Shown: positions 7,983 to 15,113 of the stretch, piece by piece | How the letters are laid out: each line of letters starts with the position of its first letter | How positions within the stretch are numbered: position 1 is the first letter of the stretch | From: an uncultured Collinsella sp. | Lineage (GTDB): Bacteria > Actinomycetota > Coriobacteriia > Coriobacteriales > Coriobacteriaceae | NCBI GenBank assembly: GCA_902496005.1 | Contig: CABUZI010000016.1 | Coordinates: 1-23,314, forward strand | Length of the DNA stretch: 23,314 nucleotides | Reading direction: 5' to 3' | Position numbers and translations under genes: made by a program | The notes under the pieces: generated by a model | Seen by the model: only the letters and a program-made list of their open reading frames with translations | What the model was told of the DNA's origin: nothing | The model's database searches: none

Positions 7983-9068
7983 ATGAGCGACGCGAACGAG
8001 CTCATCTCATTTATCGCGTCGATGTCGGGGGAGGGCAACCTTCGCGTCGAGGAGAACCTTGGCGAGGGTTATGTCCGCCTCCGCGTTTCGGAGGCCGAGA
8101 GGCGCCAGGCAAAGCACGACATTCAGCATGTCGAGGATATCGTCATTGAAATGCTCCGTAATGCTCGCGATGCTGGCGCCGACAAAGTCTATCTCGCTAT
8201 GACCAAGGAAGATGGCGTCCGCACGCTTGTCTTTCTGGATAACGGTTCGGGCGTTCCGCAGGATATGCAAGAGCGAATCTTCGATGCCCGCGTTACCTCC
8301 AAGCTCGAGAGCATGAAGATGGACCGTTGGGGCGTTCACGGTCGTGGCATGGCATTGTTTTCGATCAAGCAGAACACCGACGAGGCCCGTGTGGTCACGT
8401 CCGGTGTCGATCTTGGCTCGGCCTTTAAGGTGAGCGTTGCGGCCGACCGCCTCAGCGAGCGTGCCGATCAGTCCAGCTGGCCCCAGGCCGTCAAGGATGA
8501 GGATGGACGTTATGTCTGTGCTCGCGGTCCGCATAATATTATTCGCGCTGCTTGTGAGTTTGCGCTCGAGGAGTTGCGTGGTTGCGATGTCTATCTTGGT
8601 TCTCCGTCTGAGATTGCCGCGACCCTTTATGCTCAGGCGTCAAGTCGGCTCGATACGTCGCGTCTCCTGTTCATTGATGACGAGAGCGAGCTTCCGGTTG
8701 TCGATCGTTTAGGCCTTGCCTCTGATGCCGAGGACTTTATCCGTATCTGTTCGGGTTTGGGTCTTGAGATGTCCGAGCGCACGGCCCATCGCATTTTGGC
8801 AGGGCAGATTAAACCCGTTCGCGGTGTGACCGCGCGTCTGCTGCGCGAGCGTGATTCGTCCTCGCATGCGCCGGCTCCTGTCGATCTTGCAAAGGATCGT
8901 CGCGGGCTACGTATTGCCAAGGATGACATGGCACAGTTTTCGCGTGCTGTGGAGCGTGACTTTAATGACCTTGCCGCCCGGTACTATCTCAACCTTTGCG
9001 GTGACCCAAAGATTCGTGTTTCGCGTGATCGAATCACTGTGACCTTCGATCTTGCCAAAGAGGAATAG
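7983..9068 (+). CDS. GHKL-fold ATPase-like protein, function unknown
   Basis: This 361-residue protein has the three ATP-binding boxes of the GHKL (Hsp90/MutL/histidine-kinase) fold: an N box with E56 and N60 (EMLRNARDAGA), a G1 box at about 86-90 (DNGSG), and a G2 box at about 117-123 (GVHGRGM). No dimerisation/phosphoacceptor histidine segment, transmembrane helix or MutL C-terminal region is recognisable. The C-terminal half (about 150-361) has no family I know; it is charged and ends FDLAKEE. Translation starts 1 bp after the rny stop codon, so it is coupled to rny. spoVS follows after 74 bp. Bacillus has the phosphodiesterase gene ymdB at this place, so the neighbourhood gives no direct function. 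The ATPase fold is well supported; the cellular role is unknown. Confidence 0.8.
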   Translation: MSDANELISFIASMSGEGNLRVEENLGEGYVRLRVSEAERRQAKHDIQHVEDIVIEMLRNARDAGADKVYLAMTKEDGVRTLVFLDNGSGVPQDMQERIFDARVTSKLESMKMDRWGVHGRGMALFSIKQNTDEARVVTSGVDLGSAFKVSVAADRLSERADQSSWPQAVKDEDGRYVCARGPHNIIRAACEFALEELRGCDVYLGSPSEIAATLYAQASSRLDTSRLLFIDDESELPVVDRLGLASDAEDFIRICSGLGLEMSERTAHRILAGQIKPVRGVTARLLRERDSSSHAPAPVDLAKDRRGLRIAKDDMAQFSRAVERDFNDLAARYYLNLCGDPKIRVSRDRITVTFDLAKEE

Positions 9069-9075
9069 TGCCTTT

Positions 9076-9091
9076 ACCGAGTCCACTCGGT
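9076..9091. other. Short perfect hairpin upstream of spoVS
   Basis: ACCGAG (9076-9081) pairs with CTCGGT (9086-9091) around a TCCA loop, 7 bp after the ATPase stop. There is no T-tract, so it may be a processing site, a weak terminator or an operator. I cannot choose among these. Confidence 0.4.
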
Positions 9092-9142
9092 ACGATACAG
9101 TTATTGCAGTTAAAACGTACTTTTAAACGCAGGAGTTTCTTC

Positions 9143-9460
9143 ATGGATTGCCTGAAGGTATCAAGCAAATCATCGCCCGCGTCCGTTGCCGGCGCCATCG
9201 CCGGCATGGTCAAGGATGGTGTGCCCGTCAACATTCAGTGTGTCGGCGCCGGTGCGGTCAACCAGGCCATAAAGGCCGTGGCTATTGCGCGCGGTTTTTT
9301 GATTCCAACCGGGTTTGATATTTCCTGCGCGCCCGTGTTCTCCGACATCCTCATTAACGGGGAGTCGCGCACGGCCATCCGTCTTTCTATTTACGTTCAC
9401 CAGATCAATCGAGCTGCTATGGATAACGTCGTCATGGATGATGTTAAGCCTGTGGCATAG
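9143..9460 (+). CDS. spoVS: Stage V sporulation protein S (SpoVS) family protein
   Basis: The 105-residue protein carries the SpoVS signature: LKVSSKSSPASVAGAIAG near the start, then VNIQCVGAGAVNQAIKAVAIARGF and a C-terminal segment ending with VHQINRAAMDNVV. SpoVS proteins have an Alba-like fold and affect sporulation and septation in Bacillus, but homologues are common in non-sporulating bacteria and probably bind nucleic acid. An AGGAG precedes the ATG at 9143; a longer frame exists from 9068 but lacks family similarity. No other sporulation genes are in the window, so a sporulation role here should not be assumed. The rny-ATPase-spoVS-miaB order suggests an RNA-related context. Confidence 0.93.
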   Translation: MDCLKVSSKSSPASVAGAIAGMVKDGVPVNIQCVGAGAVNQAIKAVAIARGFLIPTGFDISCAPVFSDILINGESRTAIRLSIYVHQINRAAMDNVVMDDVKPVA

Positions 9461-9512
9461 CTTCTGCTTGCCTCGATTCGCCCCCCCCTCTCCATCGTTA
9501 GGACTTATGCAC

Positions 9513-10883
9513 ATGGACCAGCGTTCCGTACGCGATATTCTTGCCGGTAAAACCTACTTTATCCGCACCTTTGGCTGCCAGATGAATCAGCACGACTCCG
9601 AGCGCGTGAGCGGTCTGCTCGATTCGTATGGTTGCCTCATGGCGCTCGATCCCGAGCATGCCGATATTGTTGTCTTCATGACATGCTGCGTGCGCGAGGC
9701 CGCCGATACTCGCCTGTACGGCCAGTGCAATTCCTGTAAAAGCCTGCCGCCTTCGCCTTCGGGCAAGCGTGTGGTTGCCGTTGGTGGTTGCATCGCGCAG
9801 CGCGATGGCGAGGGCCTGCTCACCAACGTCGATAACGTCAATGTCATCTTTGGTACGCATTCCATCGCACATGTGGCAGAGCTCATTGCCGAGGCGTTCC
9901 TTGATGGCAAGCGTCATATCCGCACCAATGAGCATGAGGATACGGATGCCATGAGCATGCCGTGGCATCGCGAGACCCAGTATCACGCTTGGGTGCCCAT
10001 CATGACGGGCTGCAATAATTTCTGTACCTATTGCATCGTTCCGTACGTGCGCGGTCGCGAAAAGAGCCGTTCCTTCGAGGAGATTGTCGACGAGGTGACC
10101 GGTTTGGTGCGCCAGGGCGTGCGTGAGATTACGCTGCTGGGCCAAAACGTTAACTCATATGGTCGCGATCTGTTTGGCAAGCCGCGTTTTGCCGATTTGC
10201 TGCGTGCCGTGGGCGATACGGGTGTGGAGCGCATCTTCTTTACGTCTTCGCATCCCAAGGATCTGCTGCCCGAGACCATCGACGCCATGGCCGAGACGCC
10301 TGCTGTTATGCCGCAGCTGCACCTGGCCGTCCAGTCAGGTTCGACGCGGATCCTCAAAGAGATGAATCGCCGTTATACACGCGAGGACTATCTGGGCCTG
10401 GTCGATCGCATTCGCAACCGCATGCCCGATATCGCGCTCTCGACTGACATTATCGTTGGCTTCCCGGGCGAGACTGAAGAAGACTTTGAGCAGACGCTTT
10501 CACTTGCCGAGACGGTCCGCTATGCCCAGGCCTATACCTTCATCTATTCCAAGCGCGCCGGTACCCCGGCCGCAGAGATTGACGATCCTACGCCGCATGA
10601 GGTTATTCTCGGGCGTTTCAACCGCCTGGTTAAGGTTATCGAGACCACGGCACATGAGTATAACCAGGGTGAACTTCATACTGTGGTTCCGGCGCTCATT
10701 GAGGGAACGAGTAAAAAGAACGACGCGGTCCTGCTGGGCAAGAGTCCCAAGAATCAGACCGTGCATGCGCCTATCCCCGAGGGTTACTGCATCGATCAGC
10801 TTGTTGGCAAGATCGTTGATGTTGACGTTGACGTTGCCAAGACCTGGTATTTGTCCGGCTCCGTTGTGGGCGAGCCGCGCTAA
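9513..10883 (+). CDS. miaB: tRNA-2-methylthio-N6-dimethylallyladenosine synthase MiaB
   Basis: This 456-residue radical-SAM methylthiotransferase adds a methylthio group at C2 of isopentenyl-A37 in tRNAs. The N-terminal domain has C22 (RTFGCQMNQHDSERVSGLL) and C58 (FMTCCVREAADTR). The SAM cluster motif is C167-x3-C171-x2-C174 (GCNNFCTYCIVPYVRGREKS). A TRAM-like C-terminal domain ends the protein. TFGCQMN and VPYVRGREKSR are MiaB-type rather than RimO-type. TAGGA at 9499-9503 fits ATG 9513 (9 nt) better than ATG 9507; the open frame upstream to 9315 overlaps spoVS and is not coding. miaA begins on the stop codon, so the two enzymes that modify the same adenosine are translated from one operon. 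Confidence 0.97.
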   Translation: MDQRSVRDILAGKTYFIRTFGCQMNQHDSERVSGLLDSYGCLMALDPEHADIVVFMTCCVREAADTRLYGQCNSCKSLPPSPSGKRVVAVGGCIAQRDGEGLLTNVDNVNVIFGTHSIAHVAELIAEAFLDGKRHIRTNEHEDTDAMSMPWHRETQYHAWVPIMTGCNNFCTYCIVPYVRGREKSRSFEEIVDEVTGLVRQGVREITLLGQNVNSYGRDLFGKPRFADLLRAVGDTGVERIFFTSSHPKDLLPETIDAMAETPAVMPQLHLAVQSGSTRILKEMNRRYTREDYLGLVDRIRNRMPDIALSTDIIVGFPGETEEDFEQTLSLAETVRYAQAYTFIYSKRAGTPAAEIDDPTPHEVILGRFNRLVKVIETTAHEYNQGELHTVVPALIEGTSKKNDAVLLGKSPKNQTVHAPIPEGYCIDQLVGKIVDVDVDVAKTWYLSGSVVGEPR

Positions 10884-11821
10884 TGGTTTCTTCCGGGGCA
10901 GGTCTTTCCGCCGTTGCGATCGTCGGTCCGACGGCGGTTGGTAAGAGTGATGTTGCCGACCGTTTGGCAGCTCGTCTTTCGTCCGAAGTGCTGTCGTGCG
11001 ATGCGATGCAAATCTATCGCGGCATGGACATCGGTACCGCAAAGATGGCGCCCGATGAGTGTACGTCGCCGCTGCGTCTCGTCGACATTGTAGAGCCGGG
11101 TGTGGCGTATTCTGCTGCGCTTTATCAGGCTGACGCTCGCGCGCATGTTGAACGTCTCCTTGGTTCGGGTTGTCTGCCGGTTTTTTGCGGAGGTACGGGG
11201 CTGTATCTCAAGGCCGCCCTCGATGAAATGGACTTTCCTTCGGGTGAACTTGAGGACGATCGTCGTATGGGCTATCAGGAGCTTGCCGAGCGTATTGGCG
11301 AGGAAGAGCTGCATGCCCTGCTTGCCGAGCGCGACCCAGAATCGGCTGCTGTTATTCATCCCCATAATGTGCGCCGTGTGATTCGTGCGCTCGAGATGCA
11401 TGATGATGGTATTTCCTATGCACAGCAAAAAAGTCAGTTTAGTGTTCCGCGCGAGCATTATCATGCCCTATGGTTTGGTCTGACGCGTAATCGCGAGGTG
11501 CTCTACGAGCGCATTAACCTGCGTGTCGATATGATGTTTGAGCAGGGTCTTGTCGATGAGGTTCGCGGTCTTATGGACCAGGGGCTGGGAGATGCCCTGA
11601 CTTCGATGCAGGCAATTGGCTATAAAGAGATCATTGATGCTTTCAATGGCGTGATTTCTATGGATGAGGCTCGCGAACTCATCAAGATGCGTTCGCGTCG
11701 CTATGCCAAACGTCAGCTTTCGTGGTTTAAGCGCGATGACCGTATCGTGTGGTTTGATATGGACGAGTTTACGATCGATGAGGTCGTTGAGGACATCCTG
11801 CATCGTATTGAGGCTGCCTAA
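10883..11821 (+). CDS. miaA: tRNA dimethylallyltransferase MiaA
   Basis: The 312-residue enzyme transfers a dimethylallyl group to A37 of tRNAs, giving the substrate for MiaB. The P-loop GPTAVGKS is at residues 15-22, followed by the family motif SCDAMQIYRGMDIGTAK and the later FCGGTGLYLKAALD, plus the C-terminal QAIGYKEI and RRYAKRQLSWFKRD motifs. The ATG overlaps the miaB stop (TAATG) and its own stop overlaps the hflX start in the same way, so the three genes are translationally coupled. Confidence 0.97.
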   Translation: MVSSGAGLSAVAIVGPTAVGKSDVADRLAARLSSEVLSCDAMQIYRGMDIGTAKMAPDECTSPLRLVDIVEPGVAYSAALYQADARAHVERLLGSGCLPVFCGGTGLYLKAALDEMDFPSGELEDDRRMGYQELAERIGEEELHALLAERDPESAAVIHPHNVRRVIRALEMHDDGISYAQQKSQFSVPREHYHALWFGLTRNREVLYERINLRVDMMFEQGLVDEVRGLMDQGLGDALTSMQAIGYKEIIDAFNGVISMDEARELIKMRSRRYAKRQLSWFKRDDRIVWFDMDEFTIDEVVEDILHRIEAA

Positions 11822-13110
11822 TGGCCCGTTTCCCCCTTGTTCCCACGGCGCCCGAGCCCGAGCGTGCCATATTAGTTGGTGTTGAGTGGCGCGACAATGC
11901 ATGGCCGCTCGATCGTTCGCTTGACGAGCTTGAGCGCCTGGCCCATACGGCTGGCGCCCAGTGCGTGGCGCGTTTGTCACAGCGTTTGGTTAAGCCGTAT
12001 CCAAAATCGTTTATCGGTTCCGGTAAGGTTGAAGAGCTGTGCGGCCTGGTGCATCGCATGGATGTCGATGTCGTTATTTTTGACGACGACCTGACGCCCT
12101 CGCAGCAATCCTATTTGGAGAAAGCCGTGGGCGAGCCGGTAAAGATTATCGATCGTACGGCACTGATCTTGGATATCTTTGGCCTGCATGCTCAGACGCG
12201 TGAGGGACGCCTACAGGTACAGCTGGCGCAGCTTCAATATCTGTTGCCTCGTCTGCGCGGCATGTGGAGCCATCTCGCCAAGGAACAGACGCGCGGCGGC
12301 ATCGGCTCACGCTTTGGTCAGGGTGAAAGCCAGCTCGAGGTTGACCGTCGCTTGATTCGCAATAAGATTGCCGCGCTTCGTCGTGAGCTTAAGCAGGTTG
12401 AACAGCGTCGCGATGTCCAGTCCAAGAGCCGCATTGAGTCACCGGCGTTTCGCGTCGCGTTAGCCGGTTATACCAATGCCGGTAAATCGACGTTGCTCAA
12501 TCGCCTGACCGGCTCTACGGTACTTTCGCAGGACAAGCTGTTTGCTACGCTCGACCCGACGACGCGTTCGTATCGCCTGCCCGGCGGTCGCGGCATGACG
12601 ATTACCGATACCGTTGGCTTTATTCAAAAGCTACCGCATGGTCTCGTTGACGCTTTTAAGTCCACGCTGTCTGAGGTTCTTGGTGCCGATCTGATCCTTA
12701 AAGTTGTGGATGCCTCTGACGAGGACTACGAGCGCCAGCTCGAGGCAGTCGATCGCGTTCTTGACGAGATCGGCGCTGGAGAGCGTTTAACGCTGACCGT
12801 ATTCAATAAAATCGATCTTCTCGATAGCGTTGATCGATTGAGTTTCCGTCGTCGCTATCCCGAGGCCGTGCTGTTCTCGGCCCAGACGGGCGAGGGACTC
12901 GACGATCTCGTCGACCGTATTGCTCGTGAGGCGGCTGCCACCGATGTGTTGCTCTCCGCTGATATCCCGTATCGTGAGGGCGCCCTCATCACGCTGGTGC
13001 ATGAGCAGGGAACCCTTCTGCATGAGGAATATCTAGAGGACGGAGTTCGCATTGTGGCGAAGTTGCCGGCCCGAATCGCGCCGCGTCTAGAGCGTTACCG
13101 CACCGAGTAG
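11821..13110 (+). CDS. hflX: GTPase HflX
   Basis: This 429-residue ribosome-associated GTPase family acts in ribosome rescue or splitting under stress in the species studied. The N-terminal HflX domain (about 1-190) includes KSFIGSGKVEEL, VVIFDDDLTPSQQ, and the glycine/arginine region LRGMWSHLAKEQ followed by GGIGSRFGQGESQLEVDRR. The G domain has G1 GYTNAGKST at 216-224, G3 DTVGF, G4 NKID and G5 SAQTGEGL. The start overlaps the miaA stop. The 3' end overlaps the convergent acyltransferase gene by 16 bp, with no terminator hairpin seen between them. The miaB-miaA-hflX grouping is seen in other bacteria. Confidence 0.96.
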   Translation: MARFPLVPTAPEPERAILVGVEWRDNAWPLDRSLDELERLAHTAGAQCVARLSQRLVKPYPKSFIGSGKVEELCGLVHRMDVDVVIFDDDLTPSQQSYLEKAVGEPVKIIDRTALILDIFGLHAQTREGRLQVQLAQLQYLLPRLRGMWSHLAKEQTRGGIGSRFGQGESQLEVDRRLIRNKIAALRRELKQVEQRRDVQSKSRIESPAFRVALAGYTNAGKSTLLNRLTGSTVLSQDKLFATLDPTTRSYRLPGGRGMTITDTVGFIQKLPHGLVDAFKSTLSEVLGADLILKVVDASDEDYERQLEAVDRVLDEIGAGERLTLTVFNKIDLLDSVDRLSFRRRYPEAVLFSAQTGEGLDDLVDRIAREAAATDVLLSADIPYREGALITLVHEQGTLLHEEYLEDGVRIVAKLPARIAPRLERYRTE

Positions 13111-13799
13111 GCGAGCTCCAAAATGCGCAGAATGATGGGCTGATGCAGCAGATAAAAGGGGAGTGCATGACGTCCAAGGCTGGCGAGCGCCGGCAGGGGG
13201 TTGGCGTAGGCCCAGCTTGGGGCGGTCTTACCGATTCCCTGCGCTATGTGTGCGGCGAAGTATCCTGCAAGATACATAAAGATAAACGGGATGATGGGGT
13301 AGTAATCACCTGAGATAAATCCAGGGCTCGGAAATCCTAGCCACGCCAGGTATGGGACAGGGTAGGTCGTCTTGGGGATGCTCCAGGTGAGGGCGAACAA
13401 CACAAGGCATAGGGACATGCCCCATCTCGCCGAAATCTTTTTAAGGACGGGATCGGTCAACGCGACGATGCCGGTACATGCGGCCATACAGTAGATGATG
13501 CCAAAATTAACCGAATCGTCTACTGAGACAAGTGTTGTTGCCAACCAGACGACGAGTGCTGCTAAGGCGTATTTGGCGGCACGTTTGATATTGTTGCGCG
13601 AAAGAGTGCACATCCAACCCGCGATAAACAAGAATACCCAGCTGATGCTGGCGCGCCAGATGTCTTGAAAGACAGTCTGGGTAAACCAGGGCATATCCCA
13701 ACCGTACAGGTAGGCGAGATCGTAGCAAGCGTGAAAACCTGCCATTGAAATCATCGTAAACCCGCGGACGGTATCAAAGATGGTGATGCGTTTTTGCAT
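13095..13799 (-). CDS. Membrane acyltransferase-like protein (HGSNAT catalytic/DUF1624 type)
   Basis: The 234-residue polytopic membrane protein starts MQKRITIFDTVRGFTMISM, with the RGF(T/A)M start and the FHACYDL and ISWVFLFIAGW stretches typical of the heparan-alpha-glucosaminide N-acetyltransferase/DUF1624 group of acyltransferases. About six to seven hydrophobic helices follow, and a conserved-looking GRHALPFYLLHQPI motif sits near the C-terminus, as in related membrane acyltransferases. The substrate is unknown; cell-envelope glycan or lipid acylation is a family-based guess. Its ATG overlaps the lexA stop codon by one base, so it is translationally coupled to lexA and should be SOS-regulated. 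Its end overlaps hflX by 16 bp on the other strand. Confidence 0.8.
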   Translation of the reverse strand: MQKRITIFDTVRGFTMISMAGFHACYDLAYLYGWDMPWFTQTVFQDIWRASISWVFLFIAGWMCTLSRNNIKRAAKYALAALVVWLATTLVSVDDSVNFGIIYCMAACTGIVALTDPVLKKISARWGMSLCLVLFALTWSIPKTTYPVPYLAWLGFPSPGFISGDYYPIIPFIFMYLAGYFAAHIAQGIGKTAPSWAYANPLPALASLGRHALPFYLLHQPIILRILELAYSVR

Positions 13800-14443
13800 T
13801 ACGAGAACCGGCGCATCAAGCCGACGACTTTGCCCAAAATAACGGGATTTGTTGTATAGATAGGCTCCATGGTGTCATTCTCGGGCTGCAGGCGTACGCG
13901 TCCCTGCTCCTTGTAGAACGTCTTGACGGTCGCTGAACCATCAATCATGGCCACGACAATTTCGCCGTTCATGGCACTCTTTTGTTCACGGACGATGATG
14001 TAATCGCCATTGAAGATGCCGACATTGATCATTGAGCTCCCATGCACCTCAAGGATAAAGGAACCCTGATCAGTGGCGATTTCGGTCGGGATAGTAAACG
14101 TGTCTTCGATATTCTGCTCGGCCAGAATGGGAATCCCAGCCGCGACGCGACCAACGAGCGGTAGCGAGACCGTTCCGCGAGGTGCGGTGGGCTCGTCAGA
14201 TTTAGAAATTGAGACAGAGGAACCGTCCTCGTTAAAGAGTTCCAGGGCGCGCGGTTTGGTGGCATCGCGCTTGAGTAGCCCGCGCGCCTCCAGGGCAGAT
14301 AGATGGGCGTGCACGGTGCTGGGGGAGGAAAGGCCCACGGCAGAAGCCATCTCGCGCACGCTGGGCGGATAACCCTTCTCCTGCTGATATTCCTTGATGA
14401 AGTCGTAAATTTGCTGCTGACGCTTGGTAATTTTGCGAGCCAT
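13799..14443 (-). CDS. lexA: SOS repressor LexA
   Basis: The 214-residue repressor has an N-terminal winged helix (about 1-70; RQQQIYDFIKEYQQEKGYPP, and SPSTVHAHLSALEARGLLKR) and a C-terminal S24-type self-cleaving domain. The Ala102-Gly103 cleavage site lies in GRVAAGIPILAEQ, the probable nucleophile is S137 (HGSSM) and the general base is K174 (ATVKTF). I chose ATG 14443, preceded by AGAGAGGA at 7 nt; the open frame extends to 14548 but would run through the LexA boxes and lacks family similarity. Three LexA-like boxes upstream imply autoregulation. The downstream acyltransferase-like gene overlaps the stop. Its targets visible here are itself, the divergent LysM gene and recA. Confidence 0.97.
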   Translation of the reverse strand: MARKITKRQQQIYDFIKEYQQEKGYPPSVREMASAVGLSSPSTVHAHLSALEARGLLKRDATKPRALELFNEDGSSVSISKSDEPTAPRGTVSLPLVGRVAAGIPILAEQNIEDTFTIPTEIATDQGSFILEVHGSSMINVGIFNGDYIIVREQKSAMNGEIVVAMIDGSATVKTFYKEQGRVRLQPENDTMEPIYTTNPVILGKVVGLMRRFS

Positions 14444-14467
14444 CAGGGCATCCTCTCTACCCATGTC

Positions 14468-14479
14468 AAACAAATGTTC
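14468..14479. promoter_or_regulatory. Degenerate LexA box, lexA-proximal
   Basis: AAACAAATGTTC reads GAACATTTGTTT on the minus strand, one base off GAAC-N4-GTTC. It lies 24 bp before the lexA ATG, centred 28 bp from the next box. It is weaker than the other two boxes and the call depends on that spacing. Confidence 0.5.
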
Positions 14480-14488
14480 GAATTTTGC

Positions 14489-14518
14489 TTGACAGGAACA
14501 ACTGTTCGAAGATAATAA
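14489..14518 (+). promoter_or_regulatory. LexA-controlled promoter of the LysM gene
   Basis: TTGACA (14489-14494) is followed after 16-18 bp by an A/T run containing GATAAT and TAATAA (14511-14518). The LexA box GAACAACTGTTC at 14496-14507 fills the spacer, the same arrangement as at recA. On the minus strand the box reads CGAACAGTTGTTCC, a full match to the Bacillus-type consensus. This predicts DNA-damage induction of the LysM gene. Confidence 0.88.
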
Positions 14519-14523
14519 TAACC

Positions 14524-14535
14524 GAACATTCGTTC
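14524..14535. promoter_or_regulatory. LexA box
   Basis: GAACATTCGTTC is a perfect GAAC-N4-GTTC site, with a flanking C giving CGAAC. It lies just downstream of the LysM-gene -10 region, where bound LexA would also block transcription, and 28 bp centre to centre from the 14496-14507 box. Confidence 0.85.
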
Positions 14536-14603
14536 TCGCGCTAGACATTTTTGTCCGCGCGGCTTGATAAAACTGTTCTCAGCAAAACACGCGAGAGGAG
14601 AAC

Positions 14604-15056
14604 ATGATGAACGCAACGAATATGGTCCAGGGAAACCTCGCCCTTAAGCTCGAGACGCCTGCAGAACCCACTTTTACGGTTGTTCAGGGTGGCCGCTCCG
14701 GCTTTCAGCCTTTGACCGTAAAGCCTGCCCGCAATCAGCAGGCTGTAGTCGCGCCAGCTCGCGTTGCCCTGAAGGTTCCGACGATTGTCGCCGTTGCCGT
14801 TGCGCTTACGCTCTTCTTTGTCCTCGCTACGTCGGTCTTTAGCGCTCGTCACGCCGCGTATGCCGAGTCCGTTTCCAACGTTACCTACGAGACCATTCGC
14901 GTTCAGCCTGGCGATTCTCTTTGGTCTCTTGCCGAGGAATATCCAATCGAAGGCCTTTCCACGCAAGAGACTTCCGACATGATCCGTAACGGCAATCATC
15001 TGGAGCATGGTTCGCTCGCCGCCGGTGCGCATCTTAAGGTTCCTGCTCGTTCGTAA
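14604..15056 (+). CDS. YneA/ChiZ-like SOS-induced LysM membrane protein, probable division inhibitor
   Basis: The 150-residue protein has a cytoplasmic N-terminus (about 1-55), one transmembrane segment (about 58-80, VPTIVAVAVALTLFFVLATS) and a C-terminal extracytoplasmic LysM domain (about 94-148, with IRVQPGDSLWSLAEEY and a final LKVP). This layout and the position divergent from lexA match YneA of Bacillus, ChiZ (Rv2719c) of Mycobacterium and DivS of Corynebacterium, which slow cell division during SOS. The next gene is nrdR, as in Mycobacterium. AGAGGAG ends at 14600; ATG 14604 or 14607 may be the start, the second having better spacing. The sequence itself is not strongly conserved in this group, so the call rests on architecture, LexA boxes and synteny. 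Confidence 0.8.
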   Translation: MMNATNMVQGNLALKLETPAEPTFTVVQGGRSGFQPLTVKPARNQQAVVAPARVALKVPTIVAVAVALTLFFVLATSVFSARHAAYAESVSNVTYETIRVQPGDSLWSLAEEYPIEGLSTQETSDMIRNGNHLEHGSLAAGAHLKVPARS

Positions 15057-15069
15057 TCATTATCGCGCT

Positions 15070-15113
15070 GCGCATGGTACCCTTGTTATCGTTTAAGAGG
15101 AGGTACCATGCGC
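15070..15113 (+). promoter_or_regulatory. Inverted repeat enclosing the nrdR ribosome binding site and start codon
   Basis: GCGCATGGTACC (15070-15081) and GGTACCATGCGC (15102-15113) form a perfect 12-bp inverted repeat separated by 20 nt. The right arm contains the nrdR ATG (15108-15110) and the end of the AGGAGG site (15098-15103), the rest of which is in the loop. In a transcript starting upstream, this stem would hide the start codon and limit translation. It could instead be a DNA operator. Confidence 0.65.

Noticed and set aside
6314..8038. 574-codon open frame on the minus strand
   Set aside because: It is antisense to rny, has no ribosome binding site or family similarity, and mirrors the rny codon pattern.
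9315..9512. Upstream extension of miaB
   Set aside because: It overlaps spoVS in another frame and lacks a ribosome binding site; family similarity starts after ATG 9513.
14444..14548. N-terminal extension of lexA
   Set aside because: It would place LexA boxes inside the coding sequence and has no LexA similarity; ATG 14443 has a good ribosome binding site and begins the conserved helix-turn-helix.
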